Counted from the stretch's first letter, positions 26,649 to 36,262 are shown. The stretch: 64,000 nt of DNA from Mesorhizobium amorphae (GCF_014843845.1 NZ_JHQS01000017.1:1-64000), one strand, 5' to 3'. The notes: generated by a model from the sequence alone, not told the origin. Numbers and translations: made by a program.

Positions 26649-27623
26649 ATGCCCACCGTCGCCCCGCTTGATCTCGAAGGCCATTGCGTTGCCGCCGTCT
26701 TCCTCGGCGACGTGCCGCATTTCGCGCTGGCCGATGGCGTCGTCCACCGGCTCGACCATGGCCACAAGACCGTGCAGGCCAATGACGGGCTGCTCGCCGC
26801 CTTCCATGATGCGGCCAACGACCGGCTGATCACCGCCGGCGAGGACGGCAAGGTGTTTGCCATTGGCGCCGGCGGCAATGCTGCAGAGTTGGCGAGCGCC
26901 GGCAAGAAATGGATCACCAGCGTCGCCGCCGGGCCGCAGGGGGCCATCGCCTTCGCCTCCGGCAAGACCGCCTATGTGCGCTTCGCCGATGGCAAGACCA
27001 AAGAATTCACGCATCCGCGTTCGGTCGAGGGGCTGACCTTCTCGCCCAAGGGCATGCGCTTCGGCGTTGCCCGCTACAATGGCGCGACGCTGCATTTCCC
27101 AGCCGCCGAGGGCAAGCCGGTCGAGCTCGAATGGGCCGGCGCCCATACCGGCATCACCTTTTCGCCCGATGGCGCCTTCCTCGTCACCACCATGCAGGAA
27201 AACGCATTGCATGGCTGGAAGCTGGCCGACGGTAAACACATGCGCATGAGCGGCTATCCTGGCAAGGTCAAAAGCCTGTCGTGGAGCGCCAAGGGCAAAT
27301 GGCTGGCGAGTTCCGGCGCGCCGGCGGCAATCGTCTGGCCGTTTTCGGGCAAGGACGGGCCGATGGGCAAGGCGCCGCTGGAGCTCGGCACGCGTGGCAA
27401 CGCCATGGTGACCACTGTCGCCTGCCATCCGAGCCAGGATGTCGTCGCCGTCGGCTATGATGACGGCATGGTGATGGCGGTGCGCTTTGCCGATGCCAAG
27501 GAGGTGCTTCTGCGCCGTCCGGGCAAGGGCGCCATCACCTCGATGATGTGGGACAAGGAAGAGCGCCGCGTCGCCTTCGGCAGCGCCACCGGTGACTGCG
27601 GCGTCATCGACATCACGGCTTGA
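26649..27623 (+). CDS. WD40 repeat protein
   Basis: A 324-residue protein made of successive blade-like units, for example GEDGKVFAIGAGG, GITFSPDGAFLVTTMQENALHGW and VACHPSQDVVAVGYDDGMV, consistent with a seven-bladed WD40 propeller and no other domain. No signal peptide is seen, so it is probably a cytoplasmic scaffold. The ATG at 26649 is used because the in-frame sequence before it is translated mosaic repeat. It lies downstream of the COG0523 GTPase on the same strand, which suggests but does not prove a link to metal handling. Confidence 0.82.
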   Translation: MPTVAPLDLEGHCVAAVFLGDVPHFALADGVVHRLDHGHKTVQANDGLLAAFHDAANDRLITAGEDGKVFAIGAGGNAAELASAGKKWITSVAAGPQGAIAFASGKTAYVRFADGKTKEFTHPRSVEGLTFSPKGMRFGVARYNGATLHFPAAEGKPVELEWAGAHTGITFSPDGAFLVTTMQENALHGWKLADGKHMRMSGYPGKVKSLSWSAKGKWLASSGAPAAIVWPFSGKDGPMGKAPLELGTRGNAMVTTVACHPSQDVVAVGYDDGMVMAVRFADAKEVLLRRPGKGAITSMMWDKEERRVAFGSATGDCGVIDITA

Positions 27624-27629
27624 ACGCCC

Positions 27630-28082
27630 CTACTCGGCCCCGCACGATACTTTGCCGGTGACTTCAACCGGCTTGCCGTCCTGGTCCGTATCCGCCGCGG
27701 CGTCGTAGATGGCGAGCGTGTAGCGCCCGTCATAGACGCCTTCGTCGCTGGTCTTGGTCAGGATCGTCAGTTCGACCGAATTGTAAGTCGGCGCGGCCTC
27801 GTGCTCGCGATAGATGTTCAGCCGCAATTCCTTGCCGTCGAGCCAGTACTGCGTCAGATTCGAATCCTCGAACACGGTCTTGCGCAGGCTGTCACCGGCA
27901 GGTCTGTCGAGAATTTCGAGATCGCCGCGAAAGTTGAATGTCGGCCCGCCCATTCCCCTGGTGACGCCGGCTTCGACCTCGAATTTTACCGCCTTATCCT
28001 CGGCGGAGCACCAGATGCCGCCCGACGCGAAGGCGGAGCCGGCCGACAAAAGCAACGTAGCAGTGCAGATAATCGCCCGCAT
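27630..28082 (-). CDS. hypothetical secreted protein
   Basis: A 150-residue protein with a clear signal peptide (MRAIICTATLLLSAGSAFA, cleaved near residue 19-20) and two cysteines in the mature part, one near each end (IWCSAED and KVSCGAE), that could form a disulphide. The body is beta-rich. I recognise no named family. The ATG at 28082 has GGGAGAAA upstream. It is convergent with the WD40 gene, with only six bases between stops. Confidence 0.72.
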   Translation of the reverse strand: MRAIICTATLLLSAGSAFASGGIWCSAEDKAVKFEVEAGVTRGMGGPTFNFRGDLEILDRPAGDSLRKTVFEDSNLTQYWLDGKELRLNIYREHEAAPTYNSVELTILTKTSDEGVYDGRYTLAIYDAAADTDQDGKPVEVTGKVSCGAE

Positions 28083-28239
28083 TTTTCTCCCCCAAAACCA
28101 CAAGCCCGCCAGTATTGGCGCCGGATTTTGCCTCGAGGTCAAGCGCCAGCCGAGTGGCACTGAGCCAATGCAGGGCAACCAGGCGGCCAATTGCGGGTTG
28201 AGACTGCGATTGTCTACAGTGGCCGGCGAGAGGGCCCTC

Positions 28240-29622
28240 ATGCATTCAATCGACCATTCAAGGACTTCGATCGGTGGCATCGGCCGCGACCGCGTCGCCA
28301 GGCTGCGCGAGACGGAGGCGGAGGTTTTCCGCAAGGCGCGGCCGAAATCGGCCGCAAAAATCGGCAACGGACTGCCCGGCTTCTTCGGCGGCGTGCCGAT
28401 GCATTGGATGAACGACTGGCCGACGCCGTTCCCGATCCTGGTCGACAGCGCCAAAGGCGCGACCATCACCGATATCGACGGCAACCGGCTCGACGATTTC
28501 TGCCTCGGCGACACCGGCTCGATGTTCGGCCATTCGCCGCCGCCGGTCGCGCGTGCCATCCGCCGCCAGGCCGGGCGCGGCCTGACCTACATGCTGCCCA
28601 GCGAGGATGCGCTCGCCATCGGCCCGCTGTTGCCGCAGCATTTCGGCCTGCCGTTCTGGCAGATTGCGACGACGGCGACCGATGCCAACCGCTTTGCGCT
28701 GCGCGTCGCCCGCGCCGTCACCGGCCGGGAAAAGATCCTGGTCTTCAACGGCTGCTATCACGGCTCGGTCGACGAGACGATGGTGCGGCTGGTCGACGGC
28801 AGGCCGGTCAACCGGCCGGGGCTGGCTGGCGAATTCCGCGACCTCACCCGTACAACAGGGATTGTCGAGTTCAATGATTTGCCGGCGCTGGAAGCCGCAC
28901 TGCGCGGCAAGGATATTGCCTGTGTCATCACCGAACCGGTGCTGACCAACTCCTGCATGGTGCTGCCTGACCCCGGCTTTCACGACGCGCTGCGCAAACT
29001 GACCCGCGCAGCCGGCACGCTGCTCTTGATCGACGAAACCCACACCATCTCGACCGGGCCCGGCGGCTACACCAGGACATACGGGCTGGAGCCGGACCTG
29101 TTCGTGCTCGGCAAGCCGATCGCCGGCGGCGTGCCGGCGAGTGTCTGGGGCATGAGCGACGATGTCGCCACGCGCTATGCCGCCTATAACCTGACCAAGC
29201 AGCCGGGTTATTCCGGCATGGGCACGACTCTGTCGGGCAATCCGCTGCAGTTCGCTGCGATGCGCGCCACGCTGGAAGAGGTGATGACCGACGAGAACTA
29301 TGTGCATATGGGCCGCCTGGCGCTGCGGCTCCACGCCGGGCTGAGCGGGGTCATCGACCGCTATCGCCTGCCCTGGCACGTTGCCCGTGTCGGCGCCCGC
29401 GTCGAGTTCATCTGCGCACCCGGCCCGCTGCGGAATGGCAGCGAGGCCGAAGCAGCGCATGCGCCGGAGCTCGAGGCCGCGATCCATGTCGCACTGGTCA
29501 ACCAGGGCGTGCTGATCGCTCCCTTCCACAACATGATGCTGATCTCGCCGGCAACCACGGCAGCCCAGGCCAACCGGCTGATCAGCGCCTTCGGCGCGGT
29601 TGCGGCAAGGCTTGCGGCATGA
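28240..29622 (+). CDS. class III aminotransferase (PLP-dependent)
   Basis: A 460-residue aminotransferase of the glutamate-1-semialdehyde/omega-amino acid group. It shows NGCYHGSVDETM (cofactor phosphate region, near residue 170), LLIDETHTISTGPGG with the PLP-pyridine Asp (near 264) and LGKPIAGGVPASVWG with the Schiff-base Lys (near 289). The ATG at 28240 follows GAGAGGG. It overlaps the following GS-like ligase by four bases, so the two products should act in one pathway, plausibly conversion of an amino compound and its gamma-glutamylation. The donor and acceptor are not deducible. Confidence 0.9.
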   Translation: MHSIDHSRTSIGGIGRDRVARLRETEAEVFRKARPKSAAKIGNGLPGFFGGVPMHWMNDWPTPFPILVDSAKGATITDIDGNRLDDFCLGDTGSMFGHSPPPVARAIRRQAGRGLTYMLPSEDALAIGPLLPQHFGLPFWQIATTATDANRFALRVARAVTGREKILVFNGCYHGSVDETMVRLVDGRPVNRPGLAGEFRDLTRTTGIVEFNDLPALEAALRGKDIACVITEPVLTNSCMVLPDPGFHDALRKLTRAAGTLLLIDETHTISTGPGGYTRTYGLEPDLFVLGKPIAGGVPASVWGMSDDVATRYAAYNLTKQPGYSGMGTTLSGNPLQFAAMRATLEEVMTDENYVHMGRLALRLHAGLSGVIDRYRLPWHVARVGARVEFICAPGPLRNGSEAEAAHAPELEAAIHVALVNQGVLIAPFHNMMLISPATTAAQANRLISAFGAVAARLAA

Positions 29623-31040
29623 GACAAGCGCGCATGCCAACCCCAACTGCCATAGTGGCCTCACCTTCGGGCTCGACGCCCAGCGAAGCGAAAGCTTTCC
29701 TCGACACCCATCCCGAGATCGAGGCTTTCGATATCGTGCTGACCGACGCCAACGGCGTCGGCCGCGGCAAGATCGTGCGCCGGCACGAATTGATGAGCAT
29801 TTTCGAGGGCGGCCGGCACATGCCGATCTCGATCCTCGGCCTCGACATCACCGGCGAGGACGTGCACGAGACCGGGCTGATCTGGACGACCGGTGACGGC
29901 GACCTCAGGGCATGGCCGATCTCCGGCACGCTGGTGCCGCTCTACGGCACAAGTCCGCCGCGCGGCCAGGTGCTGATGGCGATGTATCATCTCGACGGCC
30001 AGCCGATGTCCTCCGATCCGCGGCTCGCGCTCGCCAGGCAAGTGGACATATTGGCCGCCAAAGGCCTGCATCCCGCCGGCGCCTTCGAGCTCGAATTCTT
30101 CCTGCTCGCCAACGAGCGCGACGTCGAGGGCAAGGTGCAGCCGGCCCGCGCCGTGCTCGACGGTCGCAGTTCGGGCAAGACCGAGGTCTATTCCGTCGAC
30201 CATCTGCACGGCATGGAGCCGCTGTTTTCCGACATCTATGCCGCGGCCAAGGCGCAAGGCATCCCGGCCGAGACGGTGATTTCCGAATATGCGCCCGGTC
30301 AGTACGAACTGACGCTGAACTACCGCAAGGATGTGATGCGGGCGGCCGACGATCTCGTCATGCTGAAACGGCTGGTGCGGGCGCAGGCGCGCCGCCATGG
30401 CGTTACCGCCTGCTTCATGGCCAAGCCGATCGAGAAATATGCCGGCTCGGGCATGCATTTCCATGTCTCGCTGCTGGACGATGCCGGCAGGAACGTCTTT
30501 GCCGAAGCCGCCGGAGAGACTTGGTCGCTGCCGCTGCTGCGCGGTCTCGGCGGCCTGATCCAGACCATGGCGGAATCGATGCTGGTATTTGCGCCGCATG
30601 CCAATTCCTGGCGGCGCTTCGTCTCGCAATCCTATGCGCCGGTGGCCCCGACCTGGGGCGTCAACAACCGTTCGGTGGCGCTGCGCGTGCCGGCGGGCGA
30701 TGCCAAAAACCGTCGCATCGAGCACCGGCCGTCGGGCGTCGACGCCAACCCCTATCTGGTCGCTGCGACGGTACTCGCCGGCATCGTCAAAGGACTTGAC
30801 GACGGCCTCGACCCCGGCCCGGAAACCACAGGCAACGGCTATGAATCGGCTGTCACGCGAACGACGATGCCGGTGGACTGGCGCGCCGCGATCGAGGCCG
30901 CGCGGGCTTCAACGTTCCTGAAAGGCGCGCTCGGCGAGGATCTGCACCGGACCTTCGTGGCGATCAAGCAATCCGAATATCTGCGGGTGGCACGCACCGT
31001 CAGCGAACTGGATTATCACCTCTACCTGCACGAGGTGTGA
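29619..31040 (+). CDS. glutamine synthetase family protein (gamma-glutamylamine/polyamine ligase type)
   Basis: A 473-residue ATP-dependent ligase of the glutamine synthetase superfamily, closest in form to PuuA-like gamma-glutamylpolyamine synthetases. It has the N-terminal beta-grasp LTDANGVGRGKIV, the catalytic-barrel motif FELEFFLL (metal Glu, near residue 163), the KPIEKYAGSGMHFHVS nucleotide/metal segment (near 270) and NNRSVALRVP. The tyrosine adenylylation region of housekeeping GlnA is not evident. It is coupled to the aminotransferase through an ATGA overlap. Substrate: an amine or polyamine is inferred. Confidence 0.9.
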   Translation: MRQARMPTPTAIVASPSGSTPSEAKAFLDTHPEIEAFDIVLTDANGVGRGKIVRRHELMSIFEGGRHMPISILGLDITGEDVHETGLIWTTGDGDLRAWPISGTLVPLYGTSPPRGQVLMAMYHLDGQPMSSDPRLALARQVDILAAKGLHPAGAFELEFFLLANERDVEGKVQPARAVLDGRSSGKTEVYSVDHLHGMEPLFSDIYAAAKAQGIPAETVISEYAPGQYELTLNYRKDVMRAADDLVMLKRLVRAQARRHGVTACFMAKPIEKYAGSGMHFHVSLLDDAGRNVFAEAAGETWSLPLLRGLGGLIQTMAESMLVFAPHANSWRRFVSQSYAPVAPTWGVNNRSVALRVPAGDAKNRRIEHRPSGVDANPYLVAATVLAGIVKGLDDGLDPGPETTGNGYESAVTRTTMPVDWRAAIEAARASTFLKGALGEDLHRTFVAIKQSEYLRVARTVSELDYHLYLHEV

Positions 31041-31093
31041 AAGGAACCATCGCCTGTCCCGTCCATTTCATCAGGGAATGGATGAGGCACAGG

Positions 31094-31752
31094 ATGGCGA
31101 CCCTAGGCTTGCCGCACAAGGCGAAAACACCCGTCAGACGTGCGCCGCGCGCCGAGTTGGTGCCGAATGAGGACGATGCCAACTCGATTGCGGAATTGCG
31201 CGAGGCAGCTGTCCGTTGTGGCGCGACGCCACCCAGACAGTGTTCGGCGAGGGGCCGGAGGGCGCCGAAGTTATCTTCGTCGGCGAACAGCCGTGCGACC
31301 AGGAGGATTTGGCCGGCAAACCTTTCGTCGGGCCGGCGGGCAAGATGTTCGATGCCATCCTGAACGATGCCGGTGTCGATCGCCAAAAGATCTATGTCAC
31401 CAACGCGGTCAAGCATTTCAAGTTCGAGCCGCGCGGCAAGCGGCGCATTCGTTCCAAGCCGAATGCCGGCGAGGTCCAGGCTTGCCGCTGGTGGCTGGAC
31501 AGGGAAATCGGGCTGACCAAACCGGATATCTTCGTGGCGCTGGGCGCGACGGCGGCGCAGTCGCTGCTCGGCAAGGCAGTGCCGGTAACCAAGATGCGCG
31601 GCGAGGTGATAGAGCGTGACGACGGCCTGCGCGTGTTCATCACCATCCATCCGTCCTTCATCCTGCGCATCCGCGAAGCGGCGGACAAGGAGGCCGAACG
31701 CAGGCGATTCCTGCAGGATATGAAACAGGTGAAGCGGCTGATGGCTGTTTGA
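31094..31752 (+). pseudogene. udgX: UdgX-type uracil-DNA glycosylase remnant (frameshifted, active-site His lost)
   Basis: The reading frame from ATG 31094 codes a normal UdgX N-terminus up to SIAELREAAVRC (about base 31214). The homologous sequence then continues in another frame from LWRDATQTVFGEG (31216) to the stop at 31752, so a deletion lies inside the CxxC iron-sulphur motif. In the second part the hallmark KRRIH motif, whose His bonds covalently to uracil, reads KRRIR (CGT for CAT/CAC). The uracil-pocket motif GEQPGD reads GEQPCD. The rest (NAVKHFKFEPRG, ACRWW, HPSFILR) is well kept. Taken together the gene looks inactive, or at most a partial protein started at a TTG. Confidence 0.75.
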
Positions 31753-33018
31753 TTACCGTATCAGGATAGCCCGCAGATCATTCACGTTCGTGCCGGTCGG
31801 GCCAGGCACGAAAAGATCGCCGACGGCATTGAAGGCCGTCCAGGCATTGTTGCCGGCCAGCATCGCCTTGGCGTCGACGCCCGCCGTCCGCATGCGCGAG
31901 ACCGTTGAGCCATCGGCAAAGGCGCCGGCATTGTCCTCCGAACCATCGATGCCGTCGGTGTCGGCGGCCAGCGCATGGACGCCCTCCATGCCGCTGATGC
32001 CGATGGCGAAGGCGAGCAGGAATTCCGAGTTGCGGCCGCCCTTGCCTTTGGCACGGAGCGTGACCGTGGTTTCGCCGCCCGACAGGATCAGCACCGGCTT
32101 TTGGAAAGGCCGACTGCGAGTCGCCACTTCGCGCGCGATCGCGGCATGGACGCCGCCGACTTCGCGAGCCTCGCCCTCGATCGAGTCGGAAAGGATGACG
32201 GCCTCTATACCTAGCCGCCTGGCCTCGGCGGCTGCCGCTTCCAGTGATACGCCGGCCGAGGCGATCAGGTGCACTTCGTTGCCCACGAAGCGCGGATCGT
32301 CTGGGCGCGGCGCGTCGGCTGCGGGTGAATTGATATGCGCCATGACCGAAGCCGGCAGCTTCATGCCATAAGCGGAGATCGATGCCAGTGCGTCAGCGCG
32401 GCTGCCGGTGTCGGGAACGGTGGGCCCGGAGGCGACCAGCGCCGGATTGTCGCCGGGAATGTCCGAGACGACCAGCGACACCACCTTGGCCGGATGGGCC
32501 GCAGCGGCCAGCCGGCCGCCCTTGATGGTCGAGAGATGCTTGCGGATGGTGTTCATCGCCGCGATCGGCGCGCCGGAGGCCAGCAGCGCCTCGTTGACGG
32601 CGATTTCGTCGGCGAGTGTCAGGCCTTCGGCCGGCGAAGGCAAAAGCGCCGAGCCGCCGCCCGAAATCAGCGCCACCACAAGGTCATCAGCGGTCAGTCC
32701 CTGGACTTTCTCCAGCAATCGCCGTGAGGCCTCGAGGCCGGCCGCATCGGGCACCGGATGCGCTGCTTCGATGATCTCGATCCGCTCGCATTTGGCGCCA
32801 TAGCCGTAGCGCGTGACGACGAGCCCTTCGATCGGGCCGTCCCACACCTTTTCGAAGGCAGCCGCCATCTGCGCCGAGCCTTTTCCAGCGCCGATGACGA
32901 TCGTGCGGCCCTTTGGCTTCGCCGGCAAATGATCCCGGATCGTCCGTTCCGGGTCAGCAGCGGCGACGGCGGCGGTGAAGATCGAGGTGAGGAAGGTCTT
33001 CGGATCGAATTCTGTCAT
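31753..33018 (-). CDS. glycerate 2-kinase (DUF4147/MOFRL)
   Basis: A 421-residue kinase of the GckA/TtuD type that forms 2-phosphoglycerate from D-glycerate. N-terminal DUF4147 region includes VIGAGKGSAQMA and ALISGGGSALLPSP. The MOFRL domain at the C-terminus includes VLILSGGETTV and GGRNSEFLLAFA, then DTDGIDGSEDNAGA. Glycerate is the product of the glyoxylate/tartronate-semialdehyde route, which links it to the glyoxylate released by purine catabolism in this region. It overlaps the upstream heme-degrading-like gene by four bases. Confidence 0.93.
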   Translation of the reverse strand: MTEFDPKTFLTSIFTAAVAAADPERTIRDHLPAKPKGRTIVIGAGKGSAQMAAAFEKVWDGPIEGLVVTRYGYGAKCERIEIIEAAHPVPDAAGLEASRRLLEKVQGLTADDLVVALISGGGSALLPSPAEGLTLADEIAVNEALLASGAPIAAMNTIRKHLSTIKGGRLAAAAHPAKVVSLVVSDIPGDNPALVASGPTVPDTGSRADALASISAYGMKLPASVMAHINSPAADAPRPDDPRFVGNEVHLIASAGVSLEAAAAEARRLGIEAVILSDSIEGEAREVGGVHAAIAREVATRSRPFQKPVLILSGGETTVTLRAKGKGGRNSEFLLAFAIGISGMEGVHALAADTDGIDGSEDNAGAFADGSTVSRMRTAGVDAKAMLAGNNAWTAFNAVGDLFVPGPTGTNVNDLRAILIR

Positions 33019-33518
33019 TTTGCTTCCGGCGGCAATGCCAGTTCGGCTGCGTCGACGCGCAGATATTTGCAGATAGCATCGACCACGACACCATGGTCCT
33101 CGCGCTCCGGCAGGCCCGAGACGGCGATGACGCCGATGACGCCGGCGCCCTTGACCGTCACCGGAAAGCCGCCGCCGGCCAGCACGTAGTCGGCGATATC
33201 CAGCCCTTCGCCGACCTTGAAGGTGCGATCCGTGCGCTGCTGCTCAAGCACCATGCGGTAAGTGCTTTTCAGGAACCGCTTCACAACATTGATCTTGCGC
33301 CGCGCCCAATCCGGATTGGAGGCGTTCGAGCCAGGCATCGCAGCGTAGAAGAGCGGCCGGTCGAAAGTCCTGATGTCGACGATGATGGGCATGGTCTCGG
33401 CCAGCGCCCGATCGCGGATCGCCGCGCCGATCTCGAAGGCGACGGCCTCGTCGAAGGTCGGGAAGACCAGCGTCGCTTCCTGTTTCTTGATCAGAGCGAT
33501 GTCGTCGGCAACGGCCAT
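33015..33518 (-). CDS. UPF0303 / HbpS-like (GlcG-type) domain protein
   Basis: A 167-residue protein of the UPF0303 branch of the HbpS/GlcG superfamily (sometimes annotated heme-degrading domain). Typical segments are VFPTFDEAVAFEIGAAIRD, RPLFYAAMPGSNASNPDWARRKINVVKR-like core, and DYVLAGGGFPVTVKGAGVIGVIAVSGLPE. It has no signal peptide, unlike secreted HbpS. Heme binding is not proved for this subgroup. It is coupled to glycerate kinase by an ATGA overlap and may be a metabolic rather than heme protein. Confidence 0.85.
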   Translation of the reverse strand: MAVADDIALIKKQEATLVFPTFDEAVAFEIGAAIRDRALAETMPIIVDIRTFDRPLFYAAMPGSNASNPDWARRKINVVKRFLKSTYRMVLEQQRTDRTFKVGEGLDIADYVLAGGGFPVTVKGAGVIGVIAVSGLPEREDHGVVVDAICKYLRVDAAELALPPEAK

Positions 33519-33591
33519 GTCGTTCCCCTGTCAATGTCGCCGCACGCTTTGACCGATGGCTGCCGCCGGGTCAAGCGGGGAAGGCACCAGG

Positions 33592-34905
33592 TCAGGCCGC
33601 CATGTCGCGCTTGGCTGGCCGCCCCGCCACATAGACCTCGCGGACAGTGCGGTCGTCTCCCAGCGTCTGCAGCAGGAACAATTCCTCCGCAAGCGACCCC
33701 ACCGTTTCCATCCTCAGCCGCATGGCAGGCGTGGCGCGGGCGTCGAGCACGACGATGTCGGCGTCCGTCCCCTCATCCAGCGTGCCGACCTTGTCCGCCA
33801 CCGACAGCGCCTCGGCATTGCCGCGCGTCAGCTGCCAGAAAGACTGGAACGGGTTGAGCTTCTCGCCGTTCAGCGCGATGACCTTGTAGCCCTCATCCAT
33901 GGTGCGCAGCATCGAATAGTTGGTGCCGCCGCCGACATCGGTGGCGGCGGCGATGCGAAGGGCTTTGTCACGCGTGCGGTAGCGCTGATAATTGAACAGG
34001 CCGGAGCCGAGGAACAGGTTCGAGGTCGGGCAGAACACCGCCACTGAGCCGCTGTCCGAGAGCGCATCCGCCTCGCGTTCCGACAGATGGATGCAATGGC
34101 CGAACAGGCTCTTTTTCCCCAGCAGCCCGTAGTGCTCGTAGACGTCGGTGTAATCGCGCGACCAGGGGTAAAGCTCCTGGGTGAAGGCGATTTCGGCGTG
34201 GTTTTCCGATAGGTGCGTCTGCATGTGCAAATCGGGGTGTTCGCGGCAGAGCGCGCCGGCCATCTCCAGCTGCTCGGGTGACGAGGTGATGGCGAAGCGC
34301 GGCGTGATGGCATAGTGCTGGCGCCCCTTGCCGTGCCATTCCCTGATCAGCGCGTTGCTGTCGTCATAGCCGGATTGCGGCGTGTCGAGCACACCATCCG
34401 GCGCGTTGCGATCCATCATCACCTTGCCGGCGATGTTGAGCATGTTGCGGTCATGCGACTCGGCGAAGAAGGCTTCGGCCGAAGCCTTGTGCACCGAGCA
34501 ATAGGCGGCGACCGTCGTCGTGCCGTGCCGTACCATCTCGTCCAGAAACAGCCTGGCGATGCGGCGACCGTGCTGGGCGTTGGCGAACTTCGTCTCCTCC
34601 GGAAAGGTGTATTTGTTCAGCCAATCGAGCAGCTCGGCGCCATAGGAGGCGATGACCTGCATCTGCGGGAAATGCACATGCGCGTCGATGAAACCCGGCA
34701 ACAGCAGATGCGGCCGATGGTCGATTTTTGCGACGCCTTCGCCGGCCTGTTTCTCGACTTGCGCATAGGCGCCGGCCGCCACGATCCGGCCATCGCGGAT
34801 CAGCAGGCCGCCATCCTCCTCGTAGCGCCAGGCGGCATGGTCGTCGATGCTTTCAGGCCAGCGCTGGAAGGACAGCGTGCGGCCGCGCAGAAGGAGAGAG
34901 GTCAT
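33592..34905 (-). CDS. guaD: guanine deaminase
   Basis: A 437-residue amidohydrolase that converts guanine to xanthine and ammonia. Zinc ligands are visible in GFIDAHVHFPQ (near residue 75), QTHLSENHAE (near 230), FGHCIHLSE (near 268) and ATDVGGGTN (near 320). The PQMQVIASYG region is characteristic of guanine deaminases rather than other amidohydrolases. It lies two bases downstream of the urate hydroxylase gene on the same strand, forming a purine-degradation operon; its product feeds xanthine dehydrogenase encoded about 8 kb further on. Confidence 0.95.
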   Translation of the reverse strand: MTSLLLRGRTLSFQRWPESIDDHAAWRYEEDGGLLIRDGRIVAAGAYAQVEKQAGEGVAKIDHRPHLLLPGFIDAHVHFPQMQVIASYGAELLDWLNKYTFPEETKFANAQHGRRIARLFLDEMVRHGTTTVAAYCSVHKASAEAFFAESHDRNMLNIAGKVMMDRNAPDGVLDTPQSGYDDSNALIREWHGKGRQHYAITPRFAITSSPEQLEMAGALCREHPDLHMQTHLSENHAEIAFTQELYPWSRDYTDVYEHYGLLGKKSLFGHCIHLSEREADALSDSGSVAVFCPTSNLFLGSGLFNYQRYRTRDKALRIAAATDVGGGTNYSMLRTMDEGYKVIALNGEKLNPFQSFWQLTRGNAEALSVADKVGTLDEGTDADIVVLDARATPAMRLRMETVGSLAEELFLLQTLGDDRTVREVYVAGRPAKRDMAA

Positions 34906-34907
34906 GC

Positions 34908-36125
34908 TTATTTCCCTGCGCCTTCGAACCAGGCGACCAGCAGCGCCCGCTCCTTGTCGCTGATCTGGGTGACATTTGCAGGCGGCATGGCATGGCTGCG
35001 GCCGGCCTGCAGGTAGATCTCGCGGGCATGCTCGGCGATGCTGGCGTCGGTATCCAGCATCACGCCCTTCGGCGCGTGGTAGATGCCCTCATAGACCGGC
35101 TCCTGCGTGTGGCACATCGAGCAGCGGCCAAGCACGGTGTCGCGCACGGCCGGGAAATGCGCCGAGGCGATGTAGACTTCCGCCGCGGCGGAAGCCTTCG
35201 GCTCACCGGTCAGCACCTTGGGCGCCGTCGACAGCCAGATGATGATGACGAACAGCACGGCGGCGCCGAGCCAGGTCCAGGTCGGGTTGCCCTTGCGCGC
35301 ATGGACGCTGTTGAAATAGTGCCGGATCAGCACGCCGATGATGAACACCAGCGAGGCGATGACCCAGTTGAACTGGGTAGCAAAGGCCAGCGGATAGTGG
35401 TTCGACAGCATCAGGAACAGGACGGGCAGCGTCAGGTAATTGTTGTGCAGCGAGCGCTGCTTGGCGATCTTGCCGTATTTCGGGTCGGGCTTGCGGCCGG
35501 CGATCAGGTCGGCGACGACGATCTTCTGGTTCGGAATGATGACCATGAAGACATTGGCCGACATGATCGTCGCGGTGATGGCGCCGAGATGCAGGAACGC
35601 CGCGCGGCCCGTGAACAGATGCGTGAGCCCCCAGGCGATGAACACCAGCACGCCATAGAGAACCAGCATCAGGCCGGTGTCGCTTTTGCCGAGCGGCGAG
35701 CGGCAGAGAAGATCATAGACCACCCAGCCGACGCCGATGGTCGCCAGCGACAGCAGGATGCCGACCGGCACCGACATCGGCAGCACGTTCGGATCGATCA
35801 GGAACAGATCGGCGCCGGCATAGTAGACCACGCACAGCATGGCGAAGCCCGACAGCCAGGTGGCGTAGGACTCCCATTTGAACCAGGTCAGGTGCTCCGG
35901 CATTTCGGCCGGCGCCACCAGATATTTCTGGATGTGGTAGAAGCCGCCGCCATGCACCTGCCATTCCTCGCCGAAGGCGCCGGCGGGCAGGCCGGGGCGC
36001 TGGCGCAGCCCAAGATCGAGCGCGACGAAATAGAAGGACGAGCCAATCCAGGCGATGCCGGTGATGACATGCAGCCAGCGCACGGCAAAACTCAGCCAGT
36101 CCCAGAAAATCGCGAAATCCATCAT
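34908..36125 (-). CDS. puuD: membrane urate hydroxylase with C-terminal cytochrome c domain
   Basis: A 405-residue protein that oxidises urate to 5-hydroxyisourate and passes electrons to the respiratory chain. Eight or so membrane helices fill residues about 10-310, beginning with FAVRWLHVITGIAWIGSSFYF; a periplasmic cytochrome c domain follows with the heme site CSMCH (near residue 338) and distal Met in SHAMPPANV. All of this matches the PuuD urate oxidase described for purine-degrading Proteobacteria. The ribosome site is GGGACGA-like before ATG 36125. It heads an operon with guaD and is divergent from a LysR regulator. Confidence 0.95.
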   Translation of the reverse strand: MMDFAIFWDWLSFAVRWLHVITGIAWIGSSFYFVALDLGLRQRPGLPAGAFGEEWQVHGGGFYHIQKYLVAPAEMPEHLTWFKWESYATWLSGFAMLCVVYYAGADLFLIDPNVLPMSVPVGILLSLATIGVGWVVYDLLCRSPLGKSDTGLMLVLYGVLVFIAWGLTHLFTGRAAFLHLGAITATIMSANVFMVIIPNQKIVVADLIAGRKPDPKYGKIAKQRSLHNNYLTLPVLFLMLSNHYPLAFATQFNWVIASLVFIIGVLIRHYFNSVHARKGNPTWTWLGAAVLFVIIIWLSTAPKVLTGEPKASAAAEVYIASAHFPAVRDTVLGRCSMCHTQEPVYEGIYHAPKGVMLDTDASIAEHAREIYLQAGRSHAMPPANVTQISDKERALLVAWFEGAGK

Positions 36126-36262
36126 TGAAGTCGTCCCTGCCGATCGGCTGACTTTACGGTGTCGGGCGCAAACGGAAAGAGGCGAGGTGCGCGATGACTT
36201 TCAAAAAAAAATGGAAAATACTAGGTTGGTTATACGCAGCCGCTTGAGAGCCACGAACCCGC

